Below are positions 1 through 7,352 of a stretch of 30,973 nucleotides of DNA, piece by piece (the first letter of the stretch is position 1; every line of letters begins with the position of its first letter). The DNA is from a virus. The stretch covers positions 1 to 30,973 of IMG/VR virus record IMGVR_UViG_3300031963_000643; one strand, given 5' to 3'. The notes beneath the pieces are model-generated. The model saw nothing but the letters and a program-made list of their open reading frames with translations. It had not been told where the DNA came from and did no database searches. Position numbers and translations under genes: made by a program.

Positions 1-52
1 CATCTTCTTTTTTGGTTAATTTTACAATTTCAATTAATTCTTTTAATTTCAT
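1..52 (-). CDS. N-terminus of an unidentified gene, cut by the window edge
   Basis: Only the first 17 codons are visible (MKLKELIEIVKLTKKED), running off the left edge. The ATG at 52-50 overlaps the TGA stop of the upstream gene in an ATGA junction. This is a common arrangement in packed phage operons and is the main reason to accept the start. The visible residues are a Lys/Glu-rich amphipathic helix, possibly a helix-turn-helix or coiled-coil start. There is too little sequence to name a function. Confidence 0.5.
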   Translation of the reverse strand, partial: MKLKELIEIVKLTKKED

Positions 53-318
53 ATTACATTTTTTGGTTGACGATCTGAATTATCGTCTTGTTTATTTGTT
101 CCACAATATATTTCATATGGTGGTCTAAATGGGTCATTTGGTCTTGGGAAGGGGTTAACTGGTACCGGTATTGTATAAGGTTCTGCAATTCCAATTTTTG
201 GTTCATCTCTAACTTCTCCCATCTTTTCAACAATTGGTGCAATATCTATATGTTTGTTTTCCAACTTTCCATATAGATATCCTTCCAACCAAATATAAAA
301 TTCTTTGTGTGTTAACAT
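49..318 (-). CDS. Small hypothetical phage protein (89 aa)
   Basis: The N-terminal half has a compact helical pattern (EFYIWLEGYLYGKLE, about residues 6-20). It resembles the short EF-x-x-WL-x-GFLE pattern of small uncharacterised phage proteins; that comparison is from memory. The C-terminal half is Pro-rich (PVPVNPFPRPNDPFRPP, about 51-67) and then polar, so it is probably disordered. No catalytic motif, signal peptide or membrane segment is seen. The start at 318 overlaps the end of a 48-codon ORF by 7 bases, and its stop overlaps the next ATG, so it sits in a tightly coupled run of small genes after the nuclease gene. The function is unknown. Confidence 0.7.
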   Translation of the reverse strand: MLTHKEFYIWLEGYLYGKLENKHIDIAPIVEKMGEVRDEPKIGIAEPYTIPVPVNPFPRPNDPFRPPYEIYCGTNKQDDNSDRQPKNVI

Positions 319-458
319 AATTCCCTACTATAAAGATTTACTAAAATTAATCTTACAGCCTTAAATTCCTTTGCTTTTTTAAGGTTTAACCCATAAACAT
401 TTGCAATTGCTTTTAAATGAGGGTAAGCTTCACTTATTGTCATTTTACCTATCTCCAT
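312..458 (-). CDS. Small hypothetical protein (48 aa)
   Basis: This short open frame begins MEIGKMTISEAYPHLKAIAN and ends VNLYSRELC. It exactly fills the space between the zinc-ribbon gene (2 bases upstream) and the 89-residue gene (7-base overlap). That fit and an ordinary amino-acid composition argue that it is real. The middle (about residues 9-42) reads as helices with regular Leu/Ile/Ala spacing and several Lys, like a small helical DNA- or protein-binding domain, but no family is recognised. A second in-frame ATG at 443 would give 43 residues. Without this gene the stretch 319-460 would be an unusually long gap for this operon. Confidence 0.55.
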   Translation of the reverse strand: MEIGKMTISEAYPHLKAIANVYGLNLKKAKEFKAVRLILVNLYSRELC

Positions 459-460
459 AA

Positions 461-679
461 TTAATCAATAAAAAGTTCAAAATCTTTGTTTACGTGACCA
501 CATCCATCACACATATAAGTTGGGAATGGGACTAGTGTGTCTTCCTGGCTTCCGGTTAATAGTTTTGGGACTTTTTTAAGCATCGTAACCTCTTTGAAGT
601 ACTTTGACTCACACTTCTCACACTTAACAGTCTCCTGTTGTTTAAGATCAATCTTTGGTCTAATAATATTATCTTCCAT
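461..679 (-). CDS. Small zinc-ribbon protein (72 aa)
   Basis: Two Cys pairs, CEKC and CDGC, about 35 residues apart form a likely four-Cys zinc ribbon. They enclose a hydrophobic/basic segment with TMLKKVPKLLTG and LVPFPTYMC. Small zinc-ribbon proteins of this type (Cys pair, 'LKKV..LL.G..E.LVP.P...C..CG') are recalled from many large marine and T4-like phages, with no established role. The longest frame starts at a TTG (691). The ATG at 679 is preferred because it lies one base after the preceding gene's TAA (TAATATG). Binding of nucleic acid or protein through zinc is an inference. Confidence 0.75.
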   Translation of the reverse strand: MEDNIIRPKIDLKQQETVKCEKCESKYFKEVTMLKKVPKLLTGSQEDTLVPFPTYMCDGCGHVNKDFELFID

Positions 680-680
680 A

Positions 681-935
681 TTACTCTTCAATTAAATAAA
701 GTTCATACTCTTCATCGTATTGTTTATCTTTAATAATATCACCACCAAATTCAAATTCATTTGCTAGTGATCCTTCATACCCATCTTTAATTTCAAATTC
801 GTGTAAATTTTCTTTAAGATAATCAAAGGCTTCCTGGTCTGACATACCCTCAAATTCAGGATAATCTTCCTTGTTGATTTCAATTTCGTCATAAAGTTCG
901 TAAACAGTATAACTTTTACTCATTCTGATTTTCAT
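681..935 (-). CDS. Acidic hypothetical protein (84 aa)
   Basis: The protein is strongly acidic, with many Glu/Asp in YELYDEIEINKEDYPEF and at the C-terminus (EEYELYLIEE). A segment reading GMSDQEAFDYLKENLHEF (about 30-47) looks like one helix. No Cys, membrane segment or enzyme motif is present. An acidic DNA-mimic or a small regulator are possibilities, but nothing proves either. A second ATG at 923 would remove four residues. It lies 19 bases downstream of the nuclease gene and one base before the zinc-ribbon ATG, so it is part of the same minus-strand operon. Confidence 0.7.
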   Translation of the reverse strand: MKIRMSKSYTVYELYDEIEINKEDYPEFEGMSDQEAFDYLKENLHEFEIKDGYEGSLANEFEFGGDIIKDKQYDEEYELYLIEE

Positions 936-954
936 CTCAATATATAATTTATGT

Positions 955-1818
955 TTATTTTTTTAACTCTTTAAGTTTTTCTTTAATATCCATATTAAGT
1001 ATAGTATTTATTGTGGTTTTATCAACTCTGTACTCAATAAATTCCCGGTCATCTGTTAGTCTAACTATTATACACCCAAGGAGTGGTATACCACCATATT
1101 TGGTTCCTTCAAGCATTTTGATAAGTAACTTACCATAAAGTGGTAATTGTACCTTATAGTGTCCAAGTGCGTTATCTGGTAAATCTCGGAATGGTGGTTT
1201 CATCTTTTTGGTATATTTGTTTACCATAAAGCTTTTTTCTTTGTTTGTTTTCCAGTCCGTAATTAAAAGACCTAGTTCACCACTAACACCAATAACTAAC
1301 CACACTTTATCTGGTTGTCCGGTATATCCTAGTTCTGGGTGTCCCAAAACAATTTCAGTATCAAGTAATACACATCCTCTTTGTTTAATTAAATCAATAT
1401 ATCTTTTACCCGCAACAACCATTGAATCTCCCTTAACTATCTGCTCGGCATCACACTCAAAAATTGGTTGTCTTACTTCTTTGTCAATTTCAAAGTCGGC
1501 TAGAGTGTATGTCTCAAGTAGATAGTGAACTCTGGATCCCATATTTGTTGAATATGTGCCGGCTTGGGACCATTCTTTAAGTAATCTTTCTTTCTCGTCC
1601 GGATTTCCACCAGATTTATATTCTGCAATTCCTTCTGAATCAAACTCTTCATAAAAAAGTTTCATAACTTTTGATACCGATGGAAAATCTGATTTAAGAT
1701 TGCCATCCGTATCAAGCATTGTATATTTGTGTGCGTCTTCCTCAAAAGTTAATTGAAACTCTTTTTGTCTGTCAGAGAGTATATCTCTTATTTCTTGTGC
1801 TACTTTATATAAATCCAT
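955..1818 (-). CDS. PD-(D/E)XK nuclease, RecB/Cas4-like exonuclease
   Basis: The motifs of the RecB-type PD-(D/E)XK fold appear in order: GSRVH..LLE near residues 94-102, an acidic residue in LLDTEIV (E155), GQPDKVW with D170, ITDWKT with D188 and K190, and a helix with QLPLY (Q224, Y228). D170, D188 and K190 are the expected metal-binding and catalytic set. No iron-sulfur Cys cluster and no helicase domain are seen, so it looks like a stand-alone nuclease of 287 residues. Such enzymes process DNA ends in phage recombination and replication, or degrade host DNA. It starts 2 bases after the primase stop, so the two are probably made together. The exact polarity and substrate cannot be read from the sequence. 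Confidence 0.85.
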   Translation of the reverse strand: MDLYKVAQEIRDILSDRQKEFQLTFEEDAHKYTMLDTDGNLKSDFPSVSKVMKLFYEEFDSEGIAEYKSGGNPDEKERLLKEWSQAGTYSTNMGSRVHYLLETYTLADFEIDKEVRQPIFECDAEQIVKGDSMVVAGKRYIDLIKQRGCVLLDTEIVLGHPELGYTGQPDKVWLVIGVSGELGLLITDWKTNKEKSFMVNKYTKKMKPPFRDLPDNALGHYKVQLPLYGKLLIKMLEGTKYGGIPLLGCIIVRLTDDREFIEYRVDKTTINTILNMDIKEKLKELKK

Positions 1819-1820
1819 TT

Positions 1821-2723
1821 TTAATCTTTTATTTCATAATAATATTCGTTTATTTGTCCTTTAAGGTCACAAGCATCTTGGTCATTTGGTAATTTTACAA
1901 TTTTAATTCTTCCCCATAATTCACCACCATTAAGTTCGTGATATAACTTAACAGCGTTCCCCCAGGCGTCACCATCAAGACATATAATAACATTTGCTTT
2001 GGCGTTATTATATATTGTTTCAAAAAGAAGTTCTGACATATGTTTACCAAGCATAACAACTGGATTGTCAAGAAACATCCCATCAAAGGCACCCTCAACA
2101 AGATAAATGTCTTTATTCCAATCAATTAAACTTTCCCAAAATATGATTTTTTCTTTTTCGGCTTCAGGGTTTCTGTATTTTGCTCTACTTTTAGGGTCCC
2201 AACTTCTCCCTACATAATAATTTAGTTCACCTTTTGTATTATAAGATGGAATTATTATTCTACCCATATGACTTCCTTTATCACAAAATCCAATGCCAAA
2301 TTTTTCAATTATCTCATCAGTAATCCCACGACTTTTAAGGTAGTTATATGCTTGTTTCCTTACCGGATATACTGGGTGTGAATCTTTAAATAATGTAAAA
2401 TTGTCCGGTAAGATAACTTTTGGTTTTTTCTTTTTTTCAACCTTTTTATTCTCGTCTGGTCTTAATATGTTGAATAGTTTTTGGTATCGTTTATTCGCAT
2501 ATTTATCAAACAGCTTTTTAATGCTTCCGTGTGTTCCTTCACTATCACCACAAGACCAACATTTATAAACACCATCAATATAGTTTACCTCTAAATTATG
2601 TTTGTTTCTACCATCATCACATACTGGACAATTAAAAGAAATTTGACCACGATTAGGGTAGTGTAATCCGTGGTCACCTAAGACATCTTCTAATAATTCA
2701 ACAAGTGCTTCTTGTTCTTCCAT
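1821..2723 (-). CDS. DNA primase (zinc finger plus TOPRIM)
   Basis: Residues 32-58 form a four-Cys zinc finger (CPVC and CWSC, 19 residues between the pairs), as in T7-type primases rather than the CHC2 form of DnaG. A Lys-rich linker (about 92-103) follows. The catalytic core has RIIIPSYNTKGELNYYVGRS (155-174) and a TOPRIM domain with YLVEGAFDG (E210) and CLDGDAWG (D250, D252). The protein would make RNA primers for lagging-strand synthesis in the cytoplasm. At 300 residues it has no fused helicase, so a separate replicative helicase must come from elsewhere in the genome or from the host. It is the first gene left of the divergent region, followed at once by the nuclease gene. Confidence 0.9.
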   Translation of the reverse strand: MEEQEALVELLEDVLGDHGLHYPNRGQISFNCPVCDDGRNKHNLEVNYIDGVYKCWSCGDSEGTHGSIKKLFDKYANKRYQKLFNILRPDENKKVEKKKKPKVILPDNFTLFKDSHPVYPVRKQAYNYLKSRGITDEIIEKFGIGFCDKGSHMGRIIIPSYNTKGELNYYVGRSWDPKSRAKYRNPEAEKEKIIFWESLIDWNKDIYLVEGAFDGMFLDNPVVMLGKHMSELLFETIYNNAKANVIICLDGDAWGNAVKLYHELNGGELWGRIKIVKLPNDQDACDLKGQINEYYYEIKD

Positions 2724-2813
2724 AAGTTAAGGATAGATTTTTTTTAAATATAGTATTTTTATTTTAAAATTCCAACTTCACAAGTTTTTTTTAATTTCTA
2801 TATTTATATTAGT
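2724..2813. promoter_or_regulatory. Divergent intergenic region with likely promoters both ways
   Basis: This 90-base A/T-rich gap separates the primase gene (minus) from the plus-strand cassette, so each side needs its own promoter. On the minus strand TTGGAA followed 14 bases later by TACTAT is a poor sigma70-like match. On the plus strand TATTTATA lies just before the ATG. The Bacteroidetes sigma signature TTTG/TAnnTTTG is not clearly present. No Shine-Dalgarno sequence is seen for either gene. Confidence 0.5.
2801..2808 (+). promoter_or_regulatory. TATTTATA element before the plus-strand cassette
   Basis: The 8-mer lies 5 bases before the ATG at 2814. Similar TATTTAT elements occur in the same orientation relative to the gene before several minus-strand starts. 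If it is a -10-like element the message would be almost leaderless. The A/T-rich background makes chance a real alternative. Confidence 0.3.
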
Positions 2814-3035
2814 ATGCCAATAGATATAACAATTAATAGTATTACTGGAACTTCACCTTATGATGTGTATATTTGTGACACAGGAAACACAACCTGTGTT
2901 TACGTTAATACAATTAGTAGCGGTAGTTTACCATATACTTTTACCGTACCATTAATTTTTGAGAACCTCCCGGGGTATAATGTAAGGGTTATTGATGATA
3001 TTGATTGTATAATAAACTATGAATTGATTGTTTAA
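2814..3035 (+). CDS. Small Cys-containing virion-type protein (73 aa), paralogue of the 100-aa protein at 13911-13609
   Basis: This small beta-rich protein has three Cys (21, 28, 65) and starts ITINSITGTSPYDVYIC. It aligns by eye with the minus-strand 100-residue protein. Both have an INxIT(T)GT start, C-x6-C followed at once by VYV, a Pro/Phe segment, and a [RK][VL]ID..C ending with Cys at residue 65 in each. This makes it a likely paralogue, probably a small tail or adhesin subunit. It heads the only plus-strand operon in the window, and its TAA overlaps the next ATG (TAATG), suggesting coupled translation and a complex with the 350-residue protein. No signal peptide is seen. Confidence 0.75.
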   Translation: MPIDITINSITGTSPYDVYICDTGNTTCVYVNTISSGSLPYTFTVPLIFENLPGYNVRVIDDIDCIINYELIV

Positions 3036-4087
3036 TGAGTTGTATTTTTGGGACTGGTAATGTTTATGATGGTGAATATGCTTCTGGTGGTACATTTAAT
3101 GGGTATAATTATTTTACCGGAGACACAACACCAATATACTATATGTACTTTTCAACTGGTGCGACACAAAATTTTTGGTGTCTATCATCCTCATTAGGTG
3201 GTGTATGTGATCAAGTTGGTACTTTGAATAGTTTTTCTGTAGACCCAGATTTCTGGTCTGGATTTTATACGATTAGTTCTTGTCCGCCAACTACAACAAC
3301 AACAACATCACCTTGTGATGTATTTGATTTTGATGCAATATTTGATTGTATAATACCTTCTGCAACACCAACACAAACGCCAACTAGTACTCCAACACCA
3401 ACACCAACACCAAGTCCGGACCCTTGTTTTGACAATGCAATGATAGCGACATTAACGGCTTATACTCCTACACCAACACCGACAATATCTGTAACTCCAA
3501 CACCAACAACAACATATGTTGATAGGCCTTGTAAGTTTGATGGTATGGCTAACTTTAATATTTTTGACGAATATATGAGATGTGGTAATAGTAAAAACTT
3601 TAGAGATTGTTTCTCCGGAATTGATTACTATACACCGGATGTTTTACAATATTCTGGAGGTCCGCTAACACAAGGAAATGTTTATAAATTAATTGTTAAT
3701 AATGTTGAGACTTGTGGTACATTTGTTGGACTTGTTGATAACATTAGTGGGGTTGATGAGATTCAAATTATATATGAGTTAGGTCCTGAAGTTGATGGGG
3801 CTTGTCTTGATTGTTTACCACCAACACAAACACCGACACCGACACCAACACAAACACCGACACCGACACCAAGTCCAAGTCCAACGCCTTGTGTTCTTAA
3901 AAAGTATATAATTCAAGCAACCGGTTTTCAGTGTAGTTATAAAATTTTTGATTGTAATGGACTTGAAATTTCAAAAACAATTCCTAAAACACCTGTTGGT
4001 GACACTTTAACTGTTTGTTCTTCTCAAACACCAGTGGCTATTACAAATTGTGCAACATTTAGTGTAAATGAAATTGGTCTTTGTTAA
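3035..4087 (+). CDS. Cys- and Thr/Pro-rich modular adhesin-like protein (350 aa)
   Basis: Small Cys-bounded domains are joined by low-complexity linkers. A six-Thr run lies at about residue 86-91, and Thr-Pro tracts lie at about 110-129, 144-162 and 262-286. Each domain begins or ends with Cys (SSCPP, SPDPC, DRPC, CLDCLPP, PTPC). The first domain (1-83) is Gly/Tyr/Phe-rich, like a tail-fibre tip. The last (287-350) has CSYKIFDCNG, which resembles CYKLYPCNG at the start of the 620-residue protein. No signal peptide or anchor is visible, so it is more likely a virion fibre than a secreted protein. It is coupled to the 73-residue gene and ends just before a strong hairpin. Function as a receptor-binding or decoration protein is inferred. 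Confidence 0.75.
   Translation: MSCIFGTGNVYDGEYASGGTFNGYNYFTGDTTPIYYMYFSTGATQNFWCLSSSLGGVCDQVGTLNSFSVDPDFWSGFYTISSCPPTTTTTTSPCDVFDFDAIFDCIIPSATPTQTPTSTPTPTPTPSPDPCFDNAMIATLTAYTPTPTPTISVTPTPTTTYVDRPCKFDGMANFNIFDEYMRCGNSKNFRDCFSGIDYYTPDVLQYSGGPLTQGNVYKLIVNNVETCGTFVGLVDNISGVDEIQIIYELGPEVDGACLDCLPPTQTPTPTPTQTPTPTPSPSPTPCVLKKYIIQATGFQCSYKIFDCNGLEISKTIPKTPVGDTLTVCSSQTPVAITNCATFSVNEIGLC
3362..3421 (+). repeat. Thr-Pro-coding repeat tract 1
   Basis: Repeated ACACCA/ACGCCA-type hexamers encode alternating Thr and Pro in the 350-residue protein. The low-complexity DNA is prone to slippage or recombination. Confidence 0.85.
3464..3520 (+). repeat. Thr-Pro-coding repeat tract 2
   Basis: This second ACACCA-type tract in the same gene encodes TPTPTPTISVTPTPTTT. 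It lies between two Cys-bounded modules. Confidence 0.85.
3818..3892 (+). repeat. Thr-Pro-coding repeat tract 3
   Basis: This is the longest tract in the gene. A block of ACACCGACACCGACACCA type appears twice in succession, separated by ACACAA, showing recent DNA-level duplication. Confidence 0.85.
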
Positions 4088-4093
4088 AAACAA

Positions 4094-4119
4094 AAATATC
4101 GGTCATTAAACCGATATTT
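4094..4119. terminator. Bidirectional terminator hairpin between convergent genes
   Basis: A perfect 10-base stem (AAATATCGGT pairing with ACCGATATTT) has a 6-base loop (CATTAA). It lies 6 bases after the stop of the plus-strand 350-residue gene and about 25 bases from the end of the convergent RuvC-like gene. A-rich sequence on its left and T-containing sequence on its right fit factor-independent termination in both directions. Confidence 0.75.
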
Positions 4120-4144
4120 AAAACATTCAATATTTTATTTATAA

Positions 4145-4744
4145 TTACCAAATTTCATTTGAGTTCATATACCCCAACACACAGGTATACGCATCTGTTT
4201 GATCAAAATTCTCTTTTTTAAGGGTATTGTTTTTGGTATAAGACCAAATAATCTGAGGTTCTTTTTTTGCCACTTTTTCCCAAATTATTTGTTTCTTATC
4301 AATATCTTTCGGTAAACCACCAAATAGTACAAACTTGCCTTTATCATTTTCTCTCACAAGGTCTGGCCAAGCAAATTTCCTTGAATTATAGGTTGATATA
4401 AATTCCGGGACAATCCCAAGTGTCCCATAAATTTCTTTACAAAGAAAACTATTAAATCTTAGTAGTGTTTGTACCGTTCTAATGTTATTTGAATTAAGTA
4501 ATGGTTCCTCAATTATAACTTTAACAATACCCAAATTAACATATTCTTTTAATTTTTCAGCAAAAATTTCAGATTTTAAAAGTAATTCTTTTAATTTATC
4601 ATCTTTAACATTTTTTGGTCTTGGTGATATATGTGTAAGTTCAAGTAGTTCTTTTGATTGTATATCAAATAAAGCCCATCCAATTGTGCTTGTTGATATA
4701 TCTAGTCCTAAAACTTTTGGTGCATTTTTAATTTGCTTTGCCAT
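4145..4744 (-). CDS. RuvC-like Holliday junction resolvase / RNase H-fold nuclease
   Basis: Numbered from the ATG at 4744, the RNase H-fold acidic residues appear in order: LGLDIS (D15), VIIEEPLL (E79/E80) and FDQTDAYTCVLGY (D181, D184). This is the RuvC pattern, and 199 residues is a normal length for the family. The enzyme would cut branched recombination or replication DNA, needed before packaging in many large phages. A longer frame begins at TTG (4762) but adds only six residues. The ATG gives the usual short lead into the first beta strand, so it is preferred. It lies at the end of the fibre operon, 46 bases after the 844-residue gene, and faces the bidirectional hairpin. Confidence 0.88.
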   Translation of the reverse strand: MAKQIKNAPKVLGLDISTSTIGWALFDIQSKELLELTHISPRPKNVKDDKLKELLLKSEIFAEKLKEYVNLGIVKVIIEEPLLNSNNIRTVQTLLRFNSFLCKEIYGTLGIVPEFISTYNSRKFAWPDLVRENDKGKFVLFGGLPKDIDKKQIIWEKVAKKEPQIIWSYTKNNTLKKENFDQTDAYTCVLGYMNSNEIW

Positions 4745-4790
4745 AATATTTGTTTTTAACAAAATAAGGCCAATAATTAAAAATTAAATA

Positions 4791-7325
4791 TTAGAAGTCA
4801 ATCTTAACGACATATTGTTGGATACCTTGCCTTAAAGTCGGTGACTGTAGTTTGGACATAACAAGAATATCTTTATTGTCATCAAGTAATGCAATTTCAG
4901 TAATATATGAACTAGTTCCAGGTGTCCAAGATGGATTTGTTGAAATCTGGAACTCACTTGAACTTAAATTAATTTTATATTTCATCTCATATATTGTCGC
5001 TTGGATGTCTGTTTCAAAAGATCCGTAAAAATAGTACTCATCACCAAAATTTAATTTAGGTTTTGTGTTACCGACTGGTGTTAAATCAATGTATTTATCT
5101 AACCTATAATATGGTGCTGAATTGTAATTATCATTTGTAATAACAAAAGTACTATTAACAAGTGAGTCTTCAGTCACATAACCACCAATAAAATCGTTAC
5201 TAATTTGACTTGTAAAATCAATTAACCTCCATTTAGCAGGGTCAGGTCTTTGTCCTACCTGAACTTTTTGAGCTAAAATCTGGAATGATTGTGCAAAGAA
5301 TCCAGCTGGGACATCACAAACATTACAAGGATTTGTTGTCGTCGTTGTTGTTACTGGTGAATATGTTGTCGTCGTTGTTGTTACCGGAACATACGTTGTT
5401 GTGGTAGTTGTTATTGGGTAATAAGTCGTAGTTGTGGTAGTAGGATTATAACCAGGTTGTGTAAGACACCCAAACTCACGGCCAAATCTAATTGCAACAT
5501 TTTTATTTATGTCAGTAGTACAAACATCATTACTTTGAGCTTTCACATAATAGTTACAATGTAATGAATTTGTGAATCCATAATTATTTGTTAATCTATA
5601 TGTCACATACATAACTTCGTTTGTTCCTGTGATAACTCCATTAATTGATGCTGTGGTATCACAAGTATTTGGTGTTATAAGTGTTGTTTGAGGTGCTGGT
5701 AATGTCCAGTTTCTATTTGCCTTATAAGACATAGCGGCTATTACCTCCTCGTCATCAATAATAATTAATTTACTATCTGGAAACACTTTACCAATTCTAT
5801 TAGGTATACCATCTTTGTTTGTAAATGTATCCCAAAGATGATAGTATCTAATACCCGGTTGGTTCATACCTTCATTCTTTTTTGATTTGATATAATGAGG
5901 TGTAAACAATTCTAAAGATTCAAATCCTGGAGGATCAACCCAAAAAGTTGTACCATAACAACATTCAGGGTTTTTATGCCACATAAGCCAAGGAATATGT
6001 AATTTAAAATTACGAGCCTGACCTGTTGTATCTTCTGGGTTTGTTGGGTTATATGGTTCAAGTGCAAACTTTTCTCCGTAGAAGAAATCAATTGTTTGAT
6101 TTGTATAATGAATAATTGCAATTGCTTTTTGTTCTTCCGGTTTAACTTCAACAATTTCACCCAAAGAATTATAATAGAATGTTTTATCAGTATCTGTTTG
6201 ACCACTACTTGAATTATACCCAAAATACTCTTTTGATCCAATATAATTTATTGACCCAAATTTAGTATAATCTTCATATTGTGCCCCAACCAACCCTGCT
6301 GGTGATTCTGTCCAAGGAATATTCATATTCCATACCTTAACATCAAATTGATCTGTATCGCATATTGATTCAAAATCAATAACTTGTTCATTCCAATGTG
6401 GTTGTGGTGTAATACTATCATATATTTGAGTCATATTAGATGGGTAAATCAAAACTCTTGAGTAACAATTAACCGGAAAATATGTGTAATCTGGTGTTGT
6501 CCTATCAAGAGTTATTGTATTTTCACACACATCAATAATTCTATATGTCAATATTGTAAAACAACTATTTGCAGGCATAAAACAATCCGGTTCCGGTACT
6601 AAAGGACACTCAGGACTAGGTGATGGTGTAAAGCAAGGTGTCTTACTAGGGGTTGGTGTTGGTGTTGGTGACGCACAAGGGTCCGTTGATGACGGAGTTG
6701 GTGTCATTGTAACTGTTGGTGAAAGAGTAATTGTTGGTGTTGGTGTAGGTGTAGGTAAATTAACACATTCACAATTGTATTTTGCTCTTCCATCATAATA
6801 AATTGTTATAATATCACCAATCTGTGGTGTTTGTTCGTTTGTATAATTACAACCAGAATAAATAAGTTCAACTTTATTTGAACCATTAAGGGTTGCCATA
6901 TCAATAACATAATTTGCACTTACAACATATTTGTTACTTACAAGCGCGTCCCAATTTACTTGATTTGATGTTGTATTTCCACTAAAAAATCCTCTTATTG
7001 GTGCTCTATTAAATACTGGTTCAACAATAGAGTCCATAAAAGGAATTCCATATGTATTTGTTTGTGTTGAGTCGGCCAAATATGGGTATTTAACGTATTG
7101 TCTATTTGATTGTGGTACACCAGTTGCATTTTGTGAGTTAAATTGTGGTTCTAAAACAAAACTATTAGTCTGATTATATGTTGATCCTAATTTATCATAA
7201 GAAATCTCACTATCCCCAACTTGAAAATAGGAGATTTTAAAATTACCTTGAGATAGTTTTTGTCTTCCAATATCAGTTACTCTTGTGTTAACTAATCCTG
7301 ATGTATTTTTTATAATATAACTCAT
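4791..7325 (-). CDS. Large virion structural protein with Thr/Pro and Thr6 linkers (844 aa)
   Basis: The N-terminus (about 15-43) carries TDIGRQKLSQGNFKISYF and GDSEISY, and the last 40 residues carry YITEIALLDDNKDILVMSKL and a final KIDF. Both patterns are recalled from the two ends of compact tail or neck proteins of marine phages, so the two ends may be one split domain. Between them are a Cys-dotted Thr/Pro tract (190-240), a Cys-containing middle (241-625), and four Thr6 runs in a ten-residue repeat (about 629-664) ending in CNVC. The middle contains DFFYGEKF and HIPWLMWHKNPECCYG but no catalytic motif that I recognise. It lies 27 bases after the 620-residue gene, which shares the linker style. 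A tail-attached adhesin is inferred. Confidence 0.75.
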   Translation of the reverse strand: MSYIIKNTSGLVNTRVTDIGRQKLSQGNFKISYFQVGDSEISYDKLGSTYNQTNSFVLEPQFNSQNATGVPQSNRQYVKYPYLADSTQTNTYGIPFMDSIVEPVFNRAPIRGFFSGNTTSNQVNWDALVSNKYVVSANYVIDMATLNGSNKVELIYSGCNYTNEQTPQIGDIITIYYDGRAKYNCECVNLPTPTPTPTITLSPTVTMTPTPSSTDPCASPTPTPTPSKTPCFTPSPSPECPLVPEPDCFMPANSCFTILTYRIIDVCENTITLDRTTPDYTYFPVNCYSRVLIYPSNMTQIYDSITPQPHWNEQVIDFESICDTDQFDVKVWNMNIPWTESPAGLVGAQYEDYTKFGSINYIGSKEYFGYNSSSGQTDTDKTFYYNSLGEIVEVKPEEQKAIAIIHYTNQTIDFFYGEKFALEPYNPTNPEDTTGQARNFKLHIPWLMWHKNPECCYGTTFWVDPPGFESLELFTPHYIKSKKNEGMNQPGIRYYHLWDTFTNKDGIPNRIGKVFPDSKLIIIDDEEVIAAMSYKANRNWTLPAPQTTLITPNTCDTTASINGVITGTNEVMYVTYRLTNNYGFTNSLHCNYYVKAQSNDVCTTDINKNVAIRFGREFGCLTQPGYNPTTTTTTYYPITTTTTTYVPVTTTTTTYSPVTTTTTTNPCNVCDVPAGFFAQSFQILAQKVQVGQRPDPAKWRLIDFTSQISNDFIGGYVTEDSLVNSTFVITNDNYNSAPYYRLDKYIDLTPVGNTKPKLNFGDEYYFYGSFETDIQATIYEMKYKINLSSSEFQISTNPSWTPGTSSYITEIALLDDNKDILVMSKLQSPTLRQGIQQYVVKIDF
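5331..5450 (-). repeat. 30-base tandem repeat encoding Thr6-Tyr-x-Pro-x
   Basis: Four copies of about 30 bases, built of ACA/ACG/ACT Thr codons, encode TTTTTTY(Y/V/S)P(I/V) units. The copies differ at synonymous positions, so the peptide seems to be under selection and not just the DNA. Confidence 0.85.
6606..6758 (-). repeat. Thr-Pro-coding repeat tract in the 844-residue protein
   Basis: Repeated GGTGTT units on the plus strand encode Thr-Pro on the minus strand, interrupted by Cys-containing spacers. The tract is the inverted counterpart of the ACACCA tracts in the plus-strand cassette. Confidence 0.85.
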
Positions 7326-7330
7326 TTGTT

Positions 7331-7338
7331 AATAAATA
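7331..7338 (-). promoter_or_regulatory. TATTTATT element before the 844-residue gene
   Basis: This 8-mer lies 5 bases before the ATG within a 27-base intergenic gap, like the element at 2801-2808. A similar TATTTATT lies at 9226-9233 before the 620-residue gene, overlapping the gap after the glycosyltransferase. It could be a promoter, a translation-start feature or chance. Confidence 0.25.
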
Positions 7339-7352
7339 TCATATATAATATT

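Noticed and set aside
680-691. TTG start extending the zinc-ribbon protein
   Set aside because: The ATG at 679 lies one base after the preceding stop and keeps all four Cys.
4745-4762. TTG start extending the RuvC-like protein by six residues
   Set aside because: The ATG at 4744 gives the usual distance to the first catalytic Asp, and the extra residues add nothing recognisable.
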